This document shows, piece after piece, positions 15,216 through 24,737 of a DNA stretch of 54,029 nt. The notes beneath the pieces are model-generated. The model was not told where the DNA came from. It did not search any database and was given only the letters and a program-made list of their open reading frames with translations. Origin of the DNA: an uncultured Clostridium sp. (GTDB taxonomy: Bacteria > Bacillota > Clostridia > TANB77 > CAG-508); contig CANOSM010000010.1 of the NCBI GenBank assembly GCA_947569365.1, forward strand, positions 1-54,029. Direction: 5' to 3'. The stretch's first letter is position 1. Every line of letters starts with the position of its first letter. The position numbers and the translations under genes were made by a program.

Positions 15216-17414
15216 ATGACAGAAGAAAATAAAGAAGTGACAATAGAGGATGTAATAAAAATTGCAAAAGAGAAAAATAAAAATATAGATAGTGCACTAA
15301 TAAAAAGAGCATATGAATATGCAAAATTACATCATGGAGACCAACTAAGAAAATCTGGAGAACCATATATAATTCATCCTCTTCAAGTCGCATATACTCT
15401 AGCATCACTTGAACTAGATGCAGAATCTATATGTGCAGCACTGCTTCATGATGTTGTAGAAGATACAGAAGTGACACATGAAGATTTAGTAAGAGACTTT
15501 GGAGTAACTATTGCTGAAATGGTAGCAGGAGTAACAAAACTTGGAAAATTAAATTATACGACAAAAGAAGAACAACAAGTTGAAGATTATCGTAAAATGT
15601 TTTTAGCAATGGGAAAAGATATAAGAGTAATACTTATAAAATTAGCTGATAGACTTCATAATATGAGAACACTTAAATATTTAAGTAGAGATAGACAAAT
15701 AGCAAATGCAAAAGAGACAATGGACTTATATGCACCACTTGCAAATAGACTTGGTATTTATTCTTTAAAATGGGAACTTGAAGATTTATCATTTAAATAT
15801 TTATATCCAGATGAATATCATGAAATAGTAAAAGGATTAGATAAAAAGAGAAATGAAAGATTAGCATTTATTGATAAAATTATGGAACAATTAAAAGTAG
15901 AACTTAAAAATGCTAATATAGTAGCAGAAGTTACTGGAAGAGCAAAACATTTATATAGCATATATAGAAAAATGGAAAGAGATAATACTACACTAGACCA
16001 GATATATGATCTATTTGCTCTTAGAATTTTAGTAAACTCAGTAAGAGACTGTTACGCAGCTTTAGGTATAGTACATGATTTATATAATCCAATGCCAGGA
16101 AGATTTAAAGATTATATTGCAGTTCCAAAAAAGAATATGTATCAATCAATACATACAACATTAATAGGTCCTGGAGGAGTACCATTTGAAGTTCAAATTC
16201 GTACATGGGATATGCATAGAATTGCTGAGTTTGGTATAGCTGCACATTGGGCATATAAAGAAGCAAGTAATAAAGGAAAAAAACAATCTATAGTAGTTAC
16301 AGATGATAAATTATCATGGCTTCGCGAGACATTAGAATGGCAAAAAGATACATTAAATCCAGATGAATTTTTAAATACATTAAAACAAGAATTATTTGAA
16401 GATGAAGTACATGTTTTTACACCTAAGGGAGATATAAAAGTTTTGCCAAGAGAAAGCACACCAATAGATCTTGCATATAATATACATGAGCAAGTAGGAA
16501 ATAAAATGATTGGTGCTAAAATAAATAGTAAAATGATGCCAATAATAACAAAACTGAAAAATGGAGATATAGTTGAAATTATAACATCAGATTCTTCAAA
16601 AGGACCTAGTAGAGACTGGCTTAAATTTGTAAAAAGTTCTACTGCTAAAACAAGGATTCAAAGATGGTTTAAAAAAGCAGAAAGAGAAGAAAATATTGAA
16701 AAGGGTAAAGATACACTTGAAAAAGAGATAAAGAAAATTGGAATGAAACATTCTGACTTATTTAAGACAGAATGGGTTCAAGTAGCAATGAATAGATATA
16801 AATATGCAAATGTAGAAGACATGTATGCAAGCATTGGATTTGGTGCAATGTCTGCTACAAAAATAGTTGCAAGATTATTAGAAGAATATAAAAAAGAACA
16901 TGTAGAAGAGGATTTAGAAGAAAAGATTACAGAATTAACAAAAAAAAGACCAGTTAATAAACCTTCTAAAACAGGTGTTGTTGTAGAAGGAATAGATAAC
17001 TGTTTAGTAAAACTTTCAAAATGCTGTAATCCACTTCCAGGAGATGTGATAGTTGGATATATTACGAAAGGTAGAGGAGTATCTGTTCATAGAAAAGATT
17101 GTGTAAACATAAAGGATTTAGTAGTATCTGGTGAAAATAGAATGATAGATGTTTATTGGGCAGAAGAAGCTAAAACTAGATATAATGTTGATATTGAAGT
17201 TTATGCAAATGATAGAACAGGACTTTTAGCAGATGTTATAAAAGAGATTACTGGGGCAAAATTTAATATGCTTGGGGTAAATACTAAAACAACAAAAGAA
17301 AGAATTGCAATTATTGATATTACAGTAGAACTTGAAAACTTAAATGAGTTAAATCAGGTAATAAAGACTTTAAGAAAAGTTGATAGTGTTTATGAAGTAA
17401 AGAGAAGAAAATAG
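15216..17414 (+). CDS. relA: Bifunctional (p)ppGpp synthetase/hydrolase
   Basis: 732 residues with the whole Rel order: HD hydrolase domain (LLHDVVEDT near 77, LADRLHNMRTL near 147), synthetase domain (YQSIHTT near 310, EVQIRT near 325), TGS (VHVFTPKGDI near 398), and a C-terminal ACT domain (about 660-732). The HD residues are intact, so it should both make and break the alarmone. A GGGAGGA site precedes ATG 15216, 30 bases after recJ. Confidence 0.97.
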   Translation: MTEENKEVTIEDVIKIAKEKNKNIDSALIKRAYEYAKLHHGDQLRKSGEPYIIHPLQVAYTLASLELDAESICAALLHDVVEDTEVTHEDLVRDFGVTIAEMVAGVTKLGKLNYTTKEEQQVEDYRKMFLAMGKDIRVILIKLADRLHNMRTLKYLSRDRQIANAKETMDLYAPLANRLGIYSLKWELEDLSFKYLYPDEYHEIVKGLDKKRNERLAFIDKIMEQLKVELKNANIVAEVTGRAKHLYSIYRKMERDNTTLDQIYDLFALRILVNSVRDCYAALGIVHDLYNPMPGRFKDYIAVPKKNMYQSIHTTLIGPGGVPFEVQIRTWDMHRIAEFGIAAHWAYKEASNKGKKQSIVVTDDKLSWLRETLEWQKDTLNPDEFLNTLKQELFEDEVHVFTPKGDIKVLPRESTPIDLAYNIHEQVGNKMIGAKINSKMMPIITKLKNGDIVEIITSDSSKGPSRDWLKFVKSSTAKTRIQRWFKKAEREENIEKGKDTLEKEIKKIGMKHSDLFKTEWVQVAMNRYKYANVEDMYASIGFGAMSATKIVARLLEEYKKEHVEEDLEEKITELTKKRPVNKPSKTGVVVEGIDNCLVKLSKCCNPLPGDVIVGYITKGRGVSVHRKDCVNIKDLVVSGENRMIDVYWAEEAKTRYNVDIEVYANDRTGLLADVIKEITGAKFNMLGVNTKTTKERIAIIDITVELENLNELNQVIKTLRKVDSVYEVKRRK

Positions 17415-17436
17415 AGAGAATTGGGAGAATTGATAG

Positions 17437-18087
17437 ATGATACTAAAGAAGATAAAAGTAAGAATAGAAAATAAAGATTTGATTACAAATTGTTATATTG
17501 TAGTAGATGAAGATACTAAAGAGGCTATAGTAATAGATCCAGGAGCAGAGTCAGATAAGATAATAAGTATGTTAGATATATTAGATGCAAAAGTAAAATA
17601 TATATTACTAACACATTGCCATGCAGATCATATAGGAGCAATATCTGAAATAAAAGATAAAAAAGGTGGAAAAATATTAATAAGTAGAGACGATAGTAAA
17701 GGATTATATGATGTTGGAATAAATTTAGATTATTATGTAGAGATGCATATTCCAGAATTAGAAGCGGATTCCAGGCTTGATGATGAAGATATAATTCATA
17801 TTGGAAATTTAGAATTTAAAATCATACTTACACCAGGACATACAAAGGGAGGTATATGTGTATATAATAAAGAGCATTCTCTTATGTTTACAGGAGATAC
17901 TATATTTGCTGGAACATGGGGAAGAACAGATCTTCCAACTGGAAGTATAGAAGACATAATGAGCTCAATAGAAAATAAAATTTTAACTTATCCAGAAGAT
18001 ACAATAATATATCCAGGACATGGAAGATCTACTTTAATAGGAGATGAAAAATCTTTGTATTTAGATCTTAAAAGAAAAGAATTTTAA
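17437..18087 (+). CDS. MBL-fold metallo-hydrolase (glyoxalase-II-like)
   Basis: 216 residues with THCHADHIG near 58-66, TPGHTKGGIC near 130 and FTGDTIFAGTWGRTD near 147-161, plus a final YPGHGR. This is the YcbL/GloB-like group that lies between rel and hisS in many clostridia. The metal site is complete. Substrate unknown, probably a thioester or similar small metabolite. It follows rel by 22 bases. Confidence 0.9.
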   Translation: MILKKIKVRIENKDLITNCYIVVDEDTKEAIVIDPGAESDKIISMLDILDAKVKYILLTHCHADHIGAISEIKDKKGGKILISRDDSKGLYDVGINLDYYVEMHIPELEADSRLDDEDIIHIGNLEFKIILTPGHTKGGICVYNKEHSLMFTGDTIFAGTWGRTDLPTGSIEDIMSSIENKILTYPEDTIIYPGHGRSTLIGDEKSLYLDLKRKEF

Positions 18088-18121
18088 AATTATATAAAAA
18101 GTATAGATATGGAGGATAAAA

Positions 18122-19371
18122 ATGATACAAAAACCAAAAGGAACAAGAGATATATTGCCAGACGAAATCTATAAATGGCAATATGTAGAAAATACAATAA
18201 AAGAAATATTAGAAAATGCTGGAATGAAGGAAATTAGAGTGCCAGTATTTGAATATACAGAACTATTTAGTAGAGGAGTTCGGAGAAACAACAGATGTAG
18301 TTCAAAAAGAAATGTATACTTTTTTAGATAAAGGAGATAGAAGTATAACATTAAGACCAGAAGGAACAGCAGGTGTAGTTAGAAGTTATATAGAAAATGG
18401 GTTAAATAATAGTGGTGTTCCACTAAAACTTTGGTACAATATGCCTATGTACAGATATGAAAATGTACAAAAAGGAAGATATAGAGAATTTAGACAAATA
18501 GGAACAGAAGTAATAGGTACAGATTCTTATTTAGCAGACTTAGAAGTTATATTAATAGCAAAATCAATATTTGAAAAATTAGAAATACCAAATATAAAAT
18601 TAAATATTAATAGTATAGGATGTCCTACATGTAGAAAAAAATATCAAGAAGCCTTAAGAGATTTCATAAAACCAAACTATGATAAATATTGTGATACTTG
18701 TAAAACGAGATTTGAAAAAAATCCAATGAGAATATTAGATTGTAAAGAAAAAGAATGTAAAAAAATGAATGTGGGGGCACCAATTATCTTAGATTATTTA
18801 TGTGAAGAATGTAAATTACACTTTGAAGCTTTAAAAGAAGCTTTAGATAATGCAAATGTAGAATATGAAGTTGATTCAAGTATTGTAAGAGGACTAGATT
18901 ATTATACAAAAACAGTATTTGAGTTTATATCAAATGATGATGGTCTTACTGTACTTCGGTGGCGGAAGATATGATGGGCTTATAAAAGAAATTGGAGGAC
19001 AAAGTACTCCTGCTGTTGGATTTGCTACAGGAATAGATAGATTAATTGATGTATATAACAAATATAATGAGAATAAAGTAAAAGAAAAGAATATGAAATT
19101 ATATATAGCAACTATAGGTGATAGGGCAAATGCATTTGCTACAAATATGGTATATAATTTAAGAAGTAAAGGAATATTTGTAGAAAAAGACATTTGCTCA
19201 AGAAGTATAAATTCACAATTTAAATATGCTAATAAAAATTCAGCAGAATATGTTATTACAATAGGAGATGATGAAATAAAAGAAAATAGAGCTAAAATTA
19301 AGAATATGGAGACAGGAAAAGAAGAAGAAATTGAATTATCTTTTGAAAAAATAGTAGAATATTTATCATAA
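18122..19371 (+). CDS. hisS: Histidyl-tRNA synthetase with two +1 frameshifts at CGG codons
   Basis: The frame starts at ATG 18122 (GGAGG upstream), jumps +1 at CGG 18281-18283 and again +1 at CGG 18957-18959. Dropping each C gives a continuous 415-residue HisRS, the normal length. The first junction then reads [16 protein letters not shown] (class II motif 1 region). The second reads [18 protein letters not shown] (histidine-A loop and motif 3 region). Both junctions fall in the most conserved parts of the enzyme. Class II motif 2 ([16 protein letters not shown]) and the anticodon-binding domain are intact. HisRS is essential, so simple decay is unlikely; either CGG is recoded or the sequence has two errors of the same kind. 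Confidence 0.92.
18281..18283 (+). other. Putative +1 recoding site, CGG no. 1 (hisS)
   Basis: GTT CGG AGA in the zero frame; reading GTT, skipping C, then GGA restores HisRS motif GETTDVV. Confidence 0.75.
18957..18959 (+). other. Putative +1 recoding site, CGG no. 2 (hisS)
   Basis: CTT CGG TGG in the zero frame; skipping C gives GGT GGC GGA and restores the GGGRYDG motif. Confidence 0.75.
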
Positions 19372-19449
19372 CTTGCATAAAATATAGGTTTCTAAAATAT
19401 ACTTATAATAGGGAAATAAAAAAAGTATATTTAAAGGAATGTCTAAACA

Positions 19450-20667
19450 ATGATAAATTTAAGGGTAGTAACTATAAAAGATATTATAAAAAATCTAGTA
19501 AAATTTATAGCAATAATTATATTTGTTATATTTATTACTAGATTTTTTGGATTTATGAGTAAAGTGAATATAACAGAATATATAAAAAATAAAATAAATT
19601 CATTAGAAGGAAAGACTTTTATAGAATGTATAAATGATAATGTTAGTATATATAATGGAAGCGGAATATCTAATAATGATAAATTATTAAAGAATAAAAA
19701 GTCTAGCACACTAAAAAATGAAGATATTTTCACTAGAATAAAAAATGTTATATTTTTAAATTTTGATGTGACTACAGTTTCAAGGGTATTAAATAATGAG
19801 TTTAGTGTATTTGGCTATATTGATAATAATAGTACAAATAATGTAGATACTAAAAAAAATAAGGATAAAACAAATGAAGAAGAAGTTAGAATTGCTAAAA
19901 AAGGGAATTCATCAACAGAAGTAATTAAAAAGAATAATAAAGATGAAGTGTATAATAAAGTATATGATGGTGTAAAAATAAAAAATGAATCCAAATATAA
20001 ATTAACAAGAGATGATTTAAAACCAAATATTGATTTTAAAAATAAAAAAGATATTGTAATTTATCATACTCATACATGTGAGAGTTATACTAAAACAGAA
20101 AAATATAAATACAAAGCAACTGGAAATTATAGAACAACAGATCTAAATTATTCTGTTGCAAGAGTTGGTACTGAACTTACGAAATATTTAGAAAAGTATA
20201 AGTTTTCAGTAATACATAGTAAAACATACCATGATTATCCACAGTATAATGGTTCATATGCAAGATCACTTGATACAGTAAGTAGAATAATGAAAAAAAG
20301 CAATGCTAGTTTAGTTATAGATTTACATAGAGATGCGCTTGGAAGTAATAGTCATTATGGTCCTTCTGTTAAAATAAATGGAGAAGAAGCAGCTCAACTT
20401 ATGTTTGTTATAGGAACAAATGGTGGTGGACGTTCTCATTCTAATTGGAAGAAAAATCTAAAGTTAGCAATAAAAGTACAAAAAAAGGCAAATGAAATGT
20501 ATCCAGGACTATTTAAACCAATAATAGTAAGAAATTCAAGATATAATCAACATGTATCAGATGGTGCATGTATTATAGAAGTTGGTGCTACTGGAAACAC
20601 TCTAGAACAATGCTTAACAAGTATGAAATATTTATCTGCTGTTATAGATGAAGTAATGAATAAATAA
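19450..20667 (+). CDS. spoIIP: Stage II sporulation protein P (engulfment amidase)
   Basis: 405 residues. A membrane anchor lies at about residues 13-36, followed by a Lys/Asn-rich stalk. The SpoIIP catalytic domain from about 195 onward has IYHTHTCESY, LVIDLHRDA, VIGTNGGGR, NLKLAIKVQ and CIIEVGATGNTLEQC. With SpoIID and SpoIIM this enzyme cuts septal peptidoglycan so the mother-cell membrane can engulf the forespore. It is the last gene after hisS, 78 bases away, with its own AAAGGA site. No sporulation promoter was certain by eye. Confidence 0.93.
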   Translation: MINLRVVTIKDIIKNLVKFIAIIIFVIFITRFFGFMSKVNITEYIKNKINSLEGKTFIECINDNVSIYNGSGISNNDKLLKNKKSSTLKNEDIFTRIKNVIFLNFDVTTVSRVLNNEFSVFGYIDNNSTNNVDTKKNKDKTNEEEVRIAKKGNSSTEVIKKNNKDEVYNKVYDGVKIKNESKYKLTRDDLKPNIDFKNKKDIVIYHTHTCESYTKTEKYKYKATGNYRTTDLNYSVARVGTELTKYLEKYKFSVIHSKTYHDYPQYNGSYARSLDTVSRIMKKSNASLVIDLHRDALGSNSHYGPSVKINGEEAAQLMFVIGTNGGGRSHSNWKKNLKLAIKVQKKANEMYPGLFKPIIVRNSRYNQHVSDGACIIEVGATGNTLEQCLTSMKYLSAVIDEVMNK

Positions 20668-20672
20668 AAATG

Positions 20673-20706
20673 AAGTACATCTCTTTTTGCAAAGAGATGC
20701 ACTTTA
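20673..20706 (+). terminator. Terminator of spoIIP
   Basis: AGT-A-CATCTCTTT / AAAGAGATG-C-ACT stem with a 4-base TTGC loop, immediately after the stop codon and followed by an A/T run. Confidence 0.75.
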
Positions 20707-20730
20707 AAAATAGGGCTTAAAATTATTTTT

Positions 20731-21051
20731 TTAGAATAATCCAATGAAATACCCAAAAACATAGCAAACAAGTGCTACTATGGTGAGGACTGCAACTGAA
20801 AAGCCTATGCAGCCCCAATACCCTTTCCGTTCACCAGAGTTACTAAAATCATCAAGAAATTCAACAACATCTTCAGTTGATTCTGATGAAAATGTTATAT
20901 TGGTCTCTTGTAATACTTGTCTTAAAACTTCCGAGTCATAGGGACCACTATATATAACCTCTGATTCATGTATAATACTCATGTTTTTATCTTCTAGTAC
21001 AACAGATATTGAGGAACAATTTGTTTTTATAGTTGTCTTTTCTTCGCTCAT
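20731..21051 (-). CDS. Hypothetical tail-anchored membrane protein with an in-frame CGG
   Basis: 106 residues. The soluble N-terminal part (about 75 residues) is acidic and Ser/Glu-rich; the end (SVAVLTIVALVCYVFGYFIG) is one membrane helix. A CCTCC on the plus strand marks a good ribosome site before ATG 21051. Codon 75 is CGG (20827-20829). Read in frame as Arg it continues into the membrane helix; a +1 slip would give GKGIGAA and stop at about 81 residues, losing the anchor. The codons of the helix are GC-richer than the surroundings. No family recognised. It is an exception, or a regulated case, for the CGG rule. Confidence 0.55.
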   Translation of the reverse strand: MSEEKTTIKTNCSSISVVLEDKNMSIIHESEVIYSGPYDSEVLRQVLQETNITFSSESTEDVVEFLDDFSNSGERKGYWGCIGFSVAVLTIVALVCYVFGYFIGLF

Positions 21052-21159
21052 ATATATATCCTCCTTTTAGAAGTTGATTATATAATTATAACATTAATAT
21101 ATGTATTATGTCAACAGAAATAAATATGTTAGAATTACTATATTAAATAAAAATAAAAA

Positions 21160-21197
21160 GAAACACATTTCTTTCGAAGTGATAGAAATGTATTTCT
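21160..21197 (-). terminator. Hairpin after the small membrane-protein gene
   Basis: GAAACACATTTCT and AGAAATGTATTTC arms around a short loop lie just beyond the stop codon at 21204 on the minus strand, followed by a T-rich minus-strand run. Confidence 0.6.
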
Positions 21198-21203
21198 TCA
21201 TAA

Positions 21204-21473
21204 TTATAAAATGTAACCAATTATTCCTAACTTACAATTTATAAGTATAAATAAGAAGATAATTAATGTAAAGACAATTATACAGCTAATATTCAAGAAC
21301 ATACTAAATTGTTCGAATATAGTTGACTTGAGTTTTTTTGCATGTATTTTACTCATAGTTGATATCTGTAAATCATTCTTTATAGGATTGTTAATTGGTG
21401 TATGTAGTGTTTTTGGTAACTCCCGTACCAAGTGATTATCGGGAGCGAAAAAAAAGTTATTTTTTTTCTCCAT
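21204..21473 (-). CDS. Hypothetical small membrane protein with an in-frame CGG
   Basis: 89 residues, with a strong GAGGAGG site before ATG 21473. A short polar N terminus is followed by one strong membrane segment near the C terminus (CIIVFTLIIFLFILI). Codon 17 is CGG (21423-21425). In-frame reading gives the full protein; a +1 slip would end after about 30 residues. No family recognised. It lies next to the other hypothetical gene that carries an in-frame CGG, with the same one-helix C-terminal layout. Confidence 0.5.
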   Translation of the reverse strand: MEKKNNFFFAPDNHLVRELPKTLHTPINNPIKNDLQISTMSKIHAKKLKSTIFEQFSMFLNISCIIVFTLIIFLFILINCKLGIIGYIL

Positions 21474-21623
21474 AATGATTCCTCCTCTGAGTATTTTGAT
21501 ATAATAATTATAACATTTTAGGAATATTATGTCAATTTTGCAAATAATATTTTAAATTACTACTTGAATAAATTTGATTTACAAAATATAATAACTGTAT
21601 AAAAAGAAAGGAGAGTTTGATAA

Positions 21624-22931
21624 ATGATTAAATTTGAATATGATAAATCTAGTATTATTGATAGAACTATTTTTGAATTAGATGAAAAAGTAAAACAATG
21701 CCATGAATGGATAGAAGAAAATAAAGATAATGAAGAAGAATTTCTAGGATGGGTGGATTTACCAATAAATTACGACAAAGAAGAATTCAGAAGAATAAAA
21801 AAGGCAGCAAAGAAAATACAAAAGGATTCTGATTTTCTAATTGTTGTTGGGATAGGAGGTTCATACTTAGGTGCTAGAGCTATTATAGAGGCAATGAATG
21901 GATGTTTTGATAATTTTATTGCTAGTGATAAAAGAAAAACACCTAGAATATTATATGCAGGAAATAATCTAAGTCCTAATTACTTACATGATTTATTAGA
22001 ACTGATTGCAGAGAAAGATGTTTCAATTAATGTTATATCAAAATCTGGAACTACAACAGAGCCAGCAATAGCATTTAGAGTACTAAGAGAGGCAATCGAA
22101 ACAAAATATGGAGTAGATGAAGCAAAAAAAAGAATATATGTTACAACAGATAAGAATAAAGGAGCTTTAAAAACATTAGCAACTGATGAGAAATATGAAA
22201 CATTTGTAATTCCAGATAATGTTGGTGGAAGATTTTCTGTACTTACTGCTGTAGGATTATTACCAATTGCAGCAGCTGGTATAAATATAGATATGCTTAT
22301 AAAAGGAGCTGCAGATGCAAGAGATAAATATTGTGATCCAGATGTAAAATTTAATGATTGTTATAAATATGCAGTTATTAGAAATTTATTATATAATTCA
22401 GGAAAAAATATTGAAATACTAGCAAACTATGAACCAAGTCTTCATTACATTACAGAATGGTGGAAACAATTATATGGTGAAAGTGAAGGAAAAGACGAAA
22501 AAGGAATATTTCCAGCTGGAGTAGATCTAACAACAGATTTACATTCAATGGGACAATACATTCAAGATGGACAGAGAAATTTAATGGAAACAGTAATATG
22601 TATTGATGAGCCAAGAGAAAGTATAGTACTTACAGAAGATAAGGAAAATATTGATGGATTAAATTATTTAGCAGGGAAGGATCTAGACTATATTAATAAA
22701 AAGGCAATGGAGGGAACAATAGAAGCTCACGTAAGTGGTAATGTTCCAAACATGAAAATTACAATTGAAGAATTAGATGAAGAAAATTTAGGACATTTAA
22801 TATATTTCTTTGAAAAAGCTTGTGCTATATCAGGACTTATATTAGGCGTAAATCCATTTAATCAACCAGGAGTAGAAGAATATAAAAAGAACATGTTTAG
22901 GCTACTAGAAAAGCCAGGATATGATAAATAG
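21624..22931 (+). CDS. pgi: Glucose-6-phosphate isomerase
   Basis: 435 residues, the short bacterial type. Signatures are [13 protein letters not shown] near 73-85, [10 protein letters not shown] near 137, [14 protein letters not shown] near 203 and [14 protein letters not shown] near 388. It interconverts glucose-6-phosphate and fructose-6-phosphate in glycolysis. An AAAGGAGAG site precedes ATG 21624. It is monocistronic and ends in a clear terminator. Confidence 0.96.
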   Translation: MIKFEYDKSSIIDRTIFELDEKVKQCHEWIEENKDNEEEFLGWVDLPINYDKEEFRRIKKAAKKIQKDSDFLIVVGIGGSYLGARAIIEAMNGCFDNFIASDKRKTPRILYAGNNLSPNYLHDLLELIAEKDVSINVISKSGTTTEPAIAFRVLREAIETKYGVDEAKKRIYVTTDKNKGALKTLATDEKYETFVIPDNVGGRFSVLTAVGLLPIAAAGINIDMLIKGAADARDKYCDPDVKFNDCYKYAVIRNLLYNSGKNIEILANYEPSLHYITEWWKQLYGESEGKDEKGIFPAGVDLTTDLHSMGQYIQDGQRNLMETVICIDEPRESIVLTEDKENIDGLNYLAGKDLDYINKKAMEGTIEAHVSGNVPNMKITIEELDEENLGHLIYFFEKACAISGLILGVNPFNQPGVEEYKKNMFRLLEKPGYDK

Positions 22932-22948
22932 ATTATATAAAAGATAAA

Positions 22949-22978
22949 AGAAACTTGAAAAAATCAAGTTTCTTTTTT
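22949..22978 (+). terminator. Terminator of pgi
   Basis: AAGAAACTTGA / TCAAGTTTCTT stem with an AAAAA loop followed by TTTTT. It overlaps the 3' end of the convergent MFS gene. Confidence 0.8.
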
Positions 22979-24309
22979 AGTTCTTTATAGGAATATCACT
23001 ATATTTAACTTCTTCTTCAGAATACTCACTAGCTTTAAGTCCTAATCTTTTTTTCATATAAATTGATGATAAAATAAAGAGTATTAGAAATATTAATCCA
23101 AGTAGTATAAATGTATTTTGAGTTGTTGTTCTATCTATTAGAAAAGATGCAATCAATCCAAATATAACATTAGAAATACTATTAAAAAATGCTTTTGAAG
23201 AAAAGATTTTAGAGTCTATATCAGAATTAGTAAAATTTCTATAATATTTATCTACTAGAATTTGATAAATTCCTACAATAATATATTTAATAGTAAGTGC
23301 TATGACAATTATTGATGTAATAATATAAATATTAGAAGAAAGATATCCGAGAAGTACCAGCCAATATACATGAAAAGCTTATTGTAATTCCAAGTATAGA
23401 TAAAGATTTATTCTTAAACTTATTATGAAATTGTTCTTGCTTTTTTAATGAAATACTAGCAATAATCTCGAGAGTAGCAAATATTATTCCAATAATAGAT
23501 GATGATATGCTTTTTTCTTCTAAAATTCCAACTTGCATATTAGCTAATATAGAGATTAGTCCAGACATAATTGATGAAAATAATATTAAACTCCTTAATC
23601 TATTAGACGATAATATAAATTTAAAAGATGATATGAAATCTTTAATAGAGTTTCTAAAATTTTCTATTGCTAATTTTTTATTATTTACATTATAGTTTGT
23701 ATTATCGCTATCCAATTTTATAGAATCTAAAGGATCTATAAATAAACAAGATAGTAAAAACGATAATATTGTAATTATTAAAGAAATAATGATTGGTAAA
23801 TAACCATTAATTGCAAAAAGAAAACCAGAAATTATAAGTGAGAGTGAATTTAGGATAAAATGTCTGGAAGATCCTTTAGTTAGAATTTTTGCAAAAATAG
23901 TACTCTTTTTAGTTGTTTCAGGAATAGATTCATTTATTAAACTTAAATCAGCCACATCCTTTAGTGAAAAAGCAAAAGCACAAAATGCTTCTGCAATAAT
24001 AAGATGAAATAAGTTTTGACTTAAAATCACTATAACCATATATATAATATTAGAAAAGTTTCCAAGCATCATTCCTTTTTTTCTTCCAACTAATTCTACA
24101 ATTAAAGTTGATGGAATTTGCAACAATACTACAAAAAAAGCGTAAAAAGAATCCTCAAGAATAACAGCAGATGCACTTATATGTTTAATCTGTGTTAAAA
24201 ATAAAAAATTTATAGTATAAAAAAATAAAAAATCAGATGAAAAGGCTTTATATACAGGAAATAGTTTCATATTCCTTTTACAAACTTTAGAATTTATATT
24301 TTGTTTCAT
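22977..24309 (-). CDS. MFS transporter with a +1 frameshift at a CGG codon
   Basis: The frame from ATG 24309 (AAGGAG site) holds 320 codons, then CGG at 23349-23347 and a stop five codons later. Skipping the C gives 123 more codons to TAA 22977-22979, a total of 443 residues and a complete 12-helix MFS protein. The restored part (VDKYYRNFTNSD, IYMKKRLGLKASEYSEEE) aligns with the C terminus of the MFS gene inside the cotJC element (EDKYVTNFTDVN, YMKKGIGLNPKQYNKED), which supports the shifted frame. N-terminal motif GRKKGMMLG matches the MFS loop 2-3 signature. Substrate unknown. Confidence 0.85.
23347..23349 (-). other. Putative +1 recoding site, CGG no. 3 (MFS transporter)
   Basis: TCT CGG ATA on the minus strand; skipping C gives GGA TAT and reopens the transporter frame. 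Confidence 0.75.
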
Positions 24310-24391
24310 ATAATATAGAACTCCTTAAAATAATTAAAAATATTATATAAATAAAAAATATGATATTCAAGTAAAATAAAAAAAATTGAAG

Positions 24392-24420
24392 TTGACAAAC
24401 ACACAAAAAAATAGTATTAT
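24392..24420 (+). promoter_or_regulatory. thrS: Promoter of the thrS T-box leader
   Basis: TTGACA (24392-24397), a 17-base spacer and TATTAT (24415-24420). Confidence 0.7.
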
Positions 24421-24427
24421 AAAATAG

Positions 24428-24648
24428 TAAACGTTGATGGGACAAAGTAAAATAAAGGTTATTAACAGAGAGGATTAGTCTAAAGGCTGAAAGCTAATCT
24501 TAAAAAACGTATTTGAAAAACTACCCCTGAGTTTCCATGAAAATGGCGATTAGGTTACGTTATAAATCTAAATTGAGTTAAACATTAGGGTGGAACCGTA
24601 AGAAATAAACTTACCCCTATAAGTAATTATTACTTATAGGGGATTTTT
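24428..24648 (+). promoter_or_regulatory. T-box riboswitch of thrS
   Basis: A leader of about 220 bases between promoter and thrS. The conserved T-box AGGGTGGAACCGT lies at 24587-24599. Behind it is a terminator with arms CCCCTATAAGT and ACTTATAGGGG (24614-24642) and a T-run (24644-24648). A stem I with AGGATTAGT...GCTAATCT arms begins near 24470, and an ACC triplet near 24523 could be the Thr specifier. Uncharged tRNA-Thr binding should favour the antiterminator. This explains the gene-free stretch 24310-24737. Confidence 0.9.
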
Positions 24649-24737
24649 GTATTTAATTTTACAAAAGTCTCTTATAGTAAGTAAAAATTACTTTAAATAA
24701 ATTTTTTTAAACCCAAAAGGGTAAAGGAGGAATTTAT

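Noticed and set aside
18281..18959. Sequencing or assembly error as the full explanation of the hisS breaks
   Set aside because: Kept as an alternative but not favoured: the same CGG phase recurs in four other genes, while about twenty CGG trinucleotides in other phases show no break. Reads are needed to exclude it.
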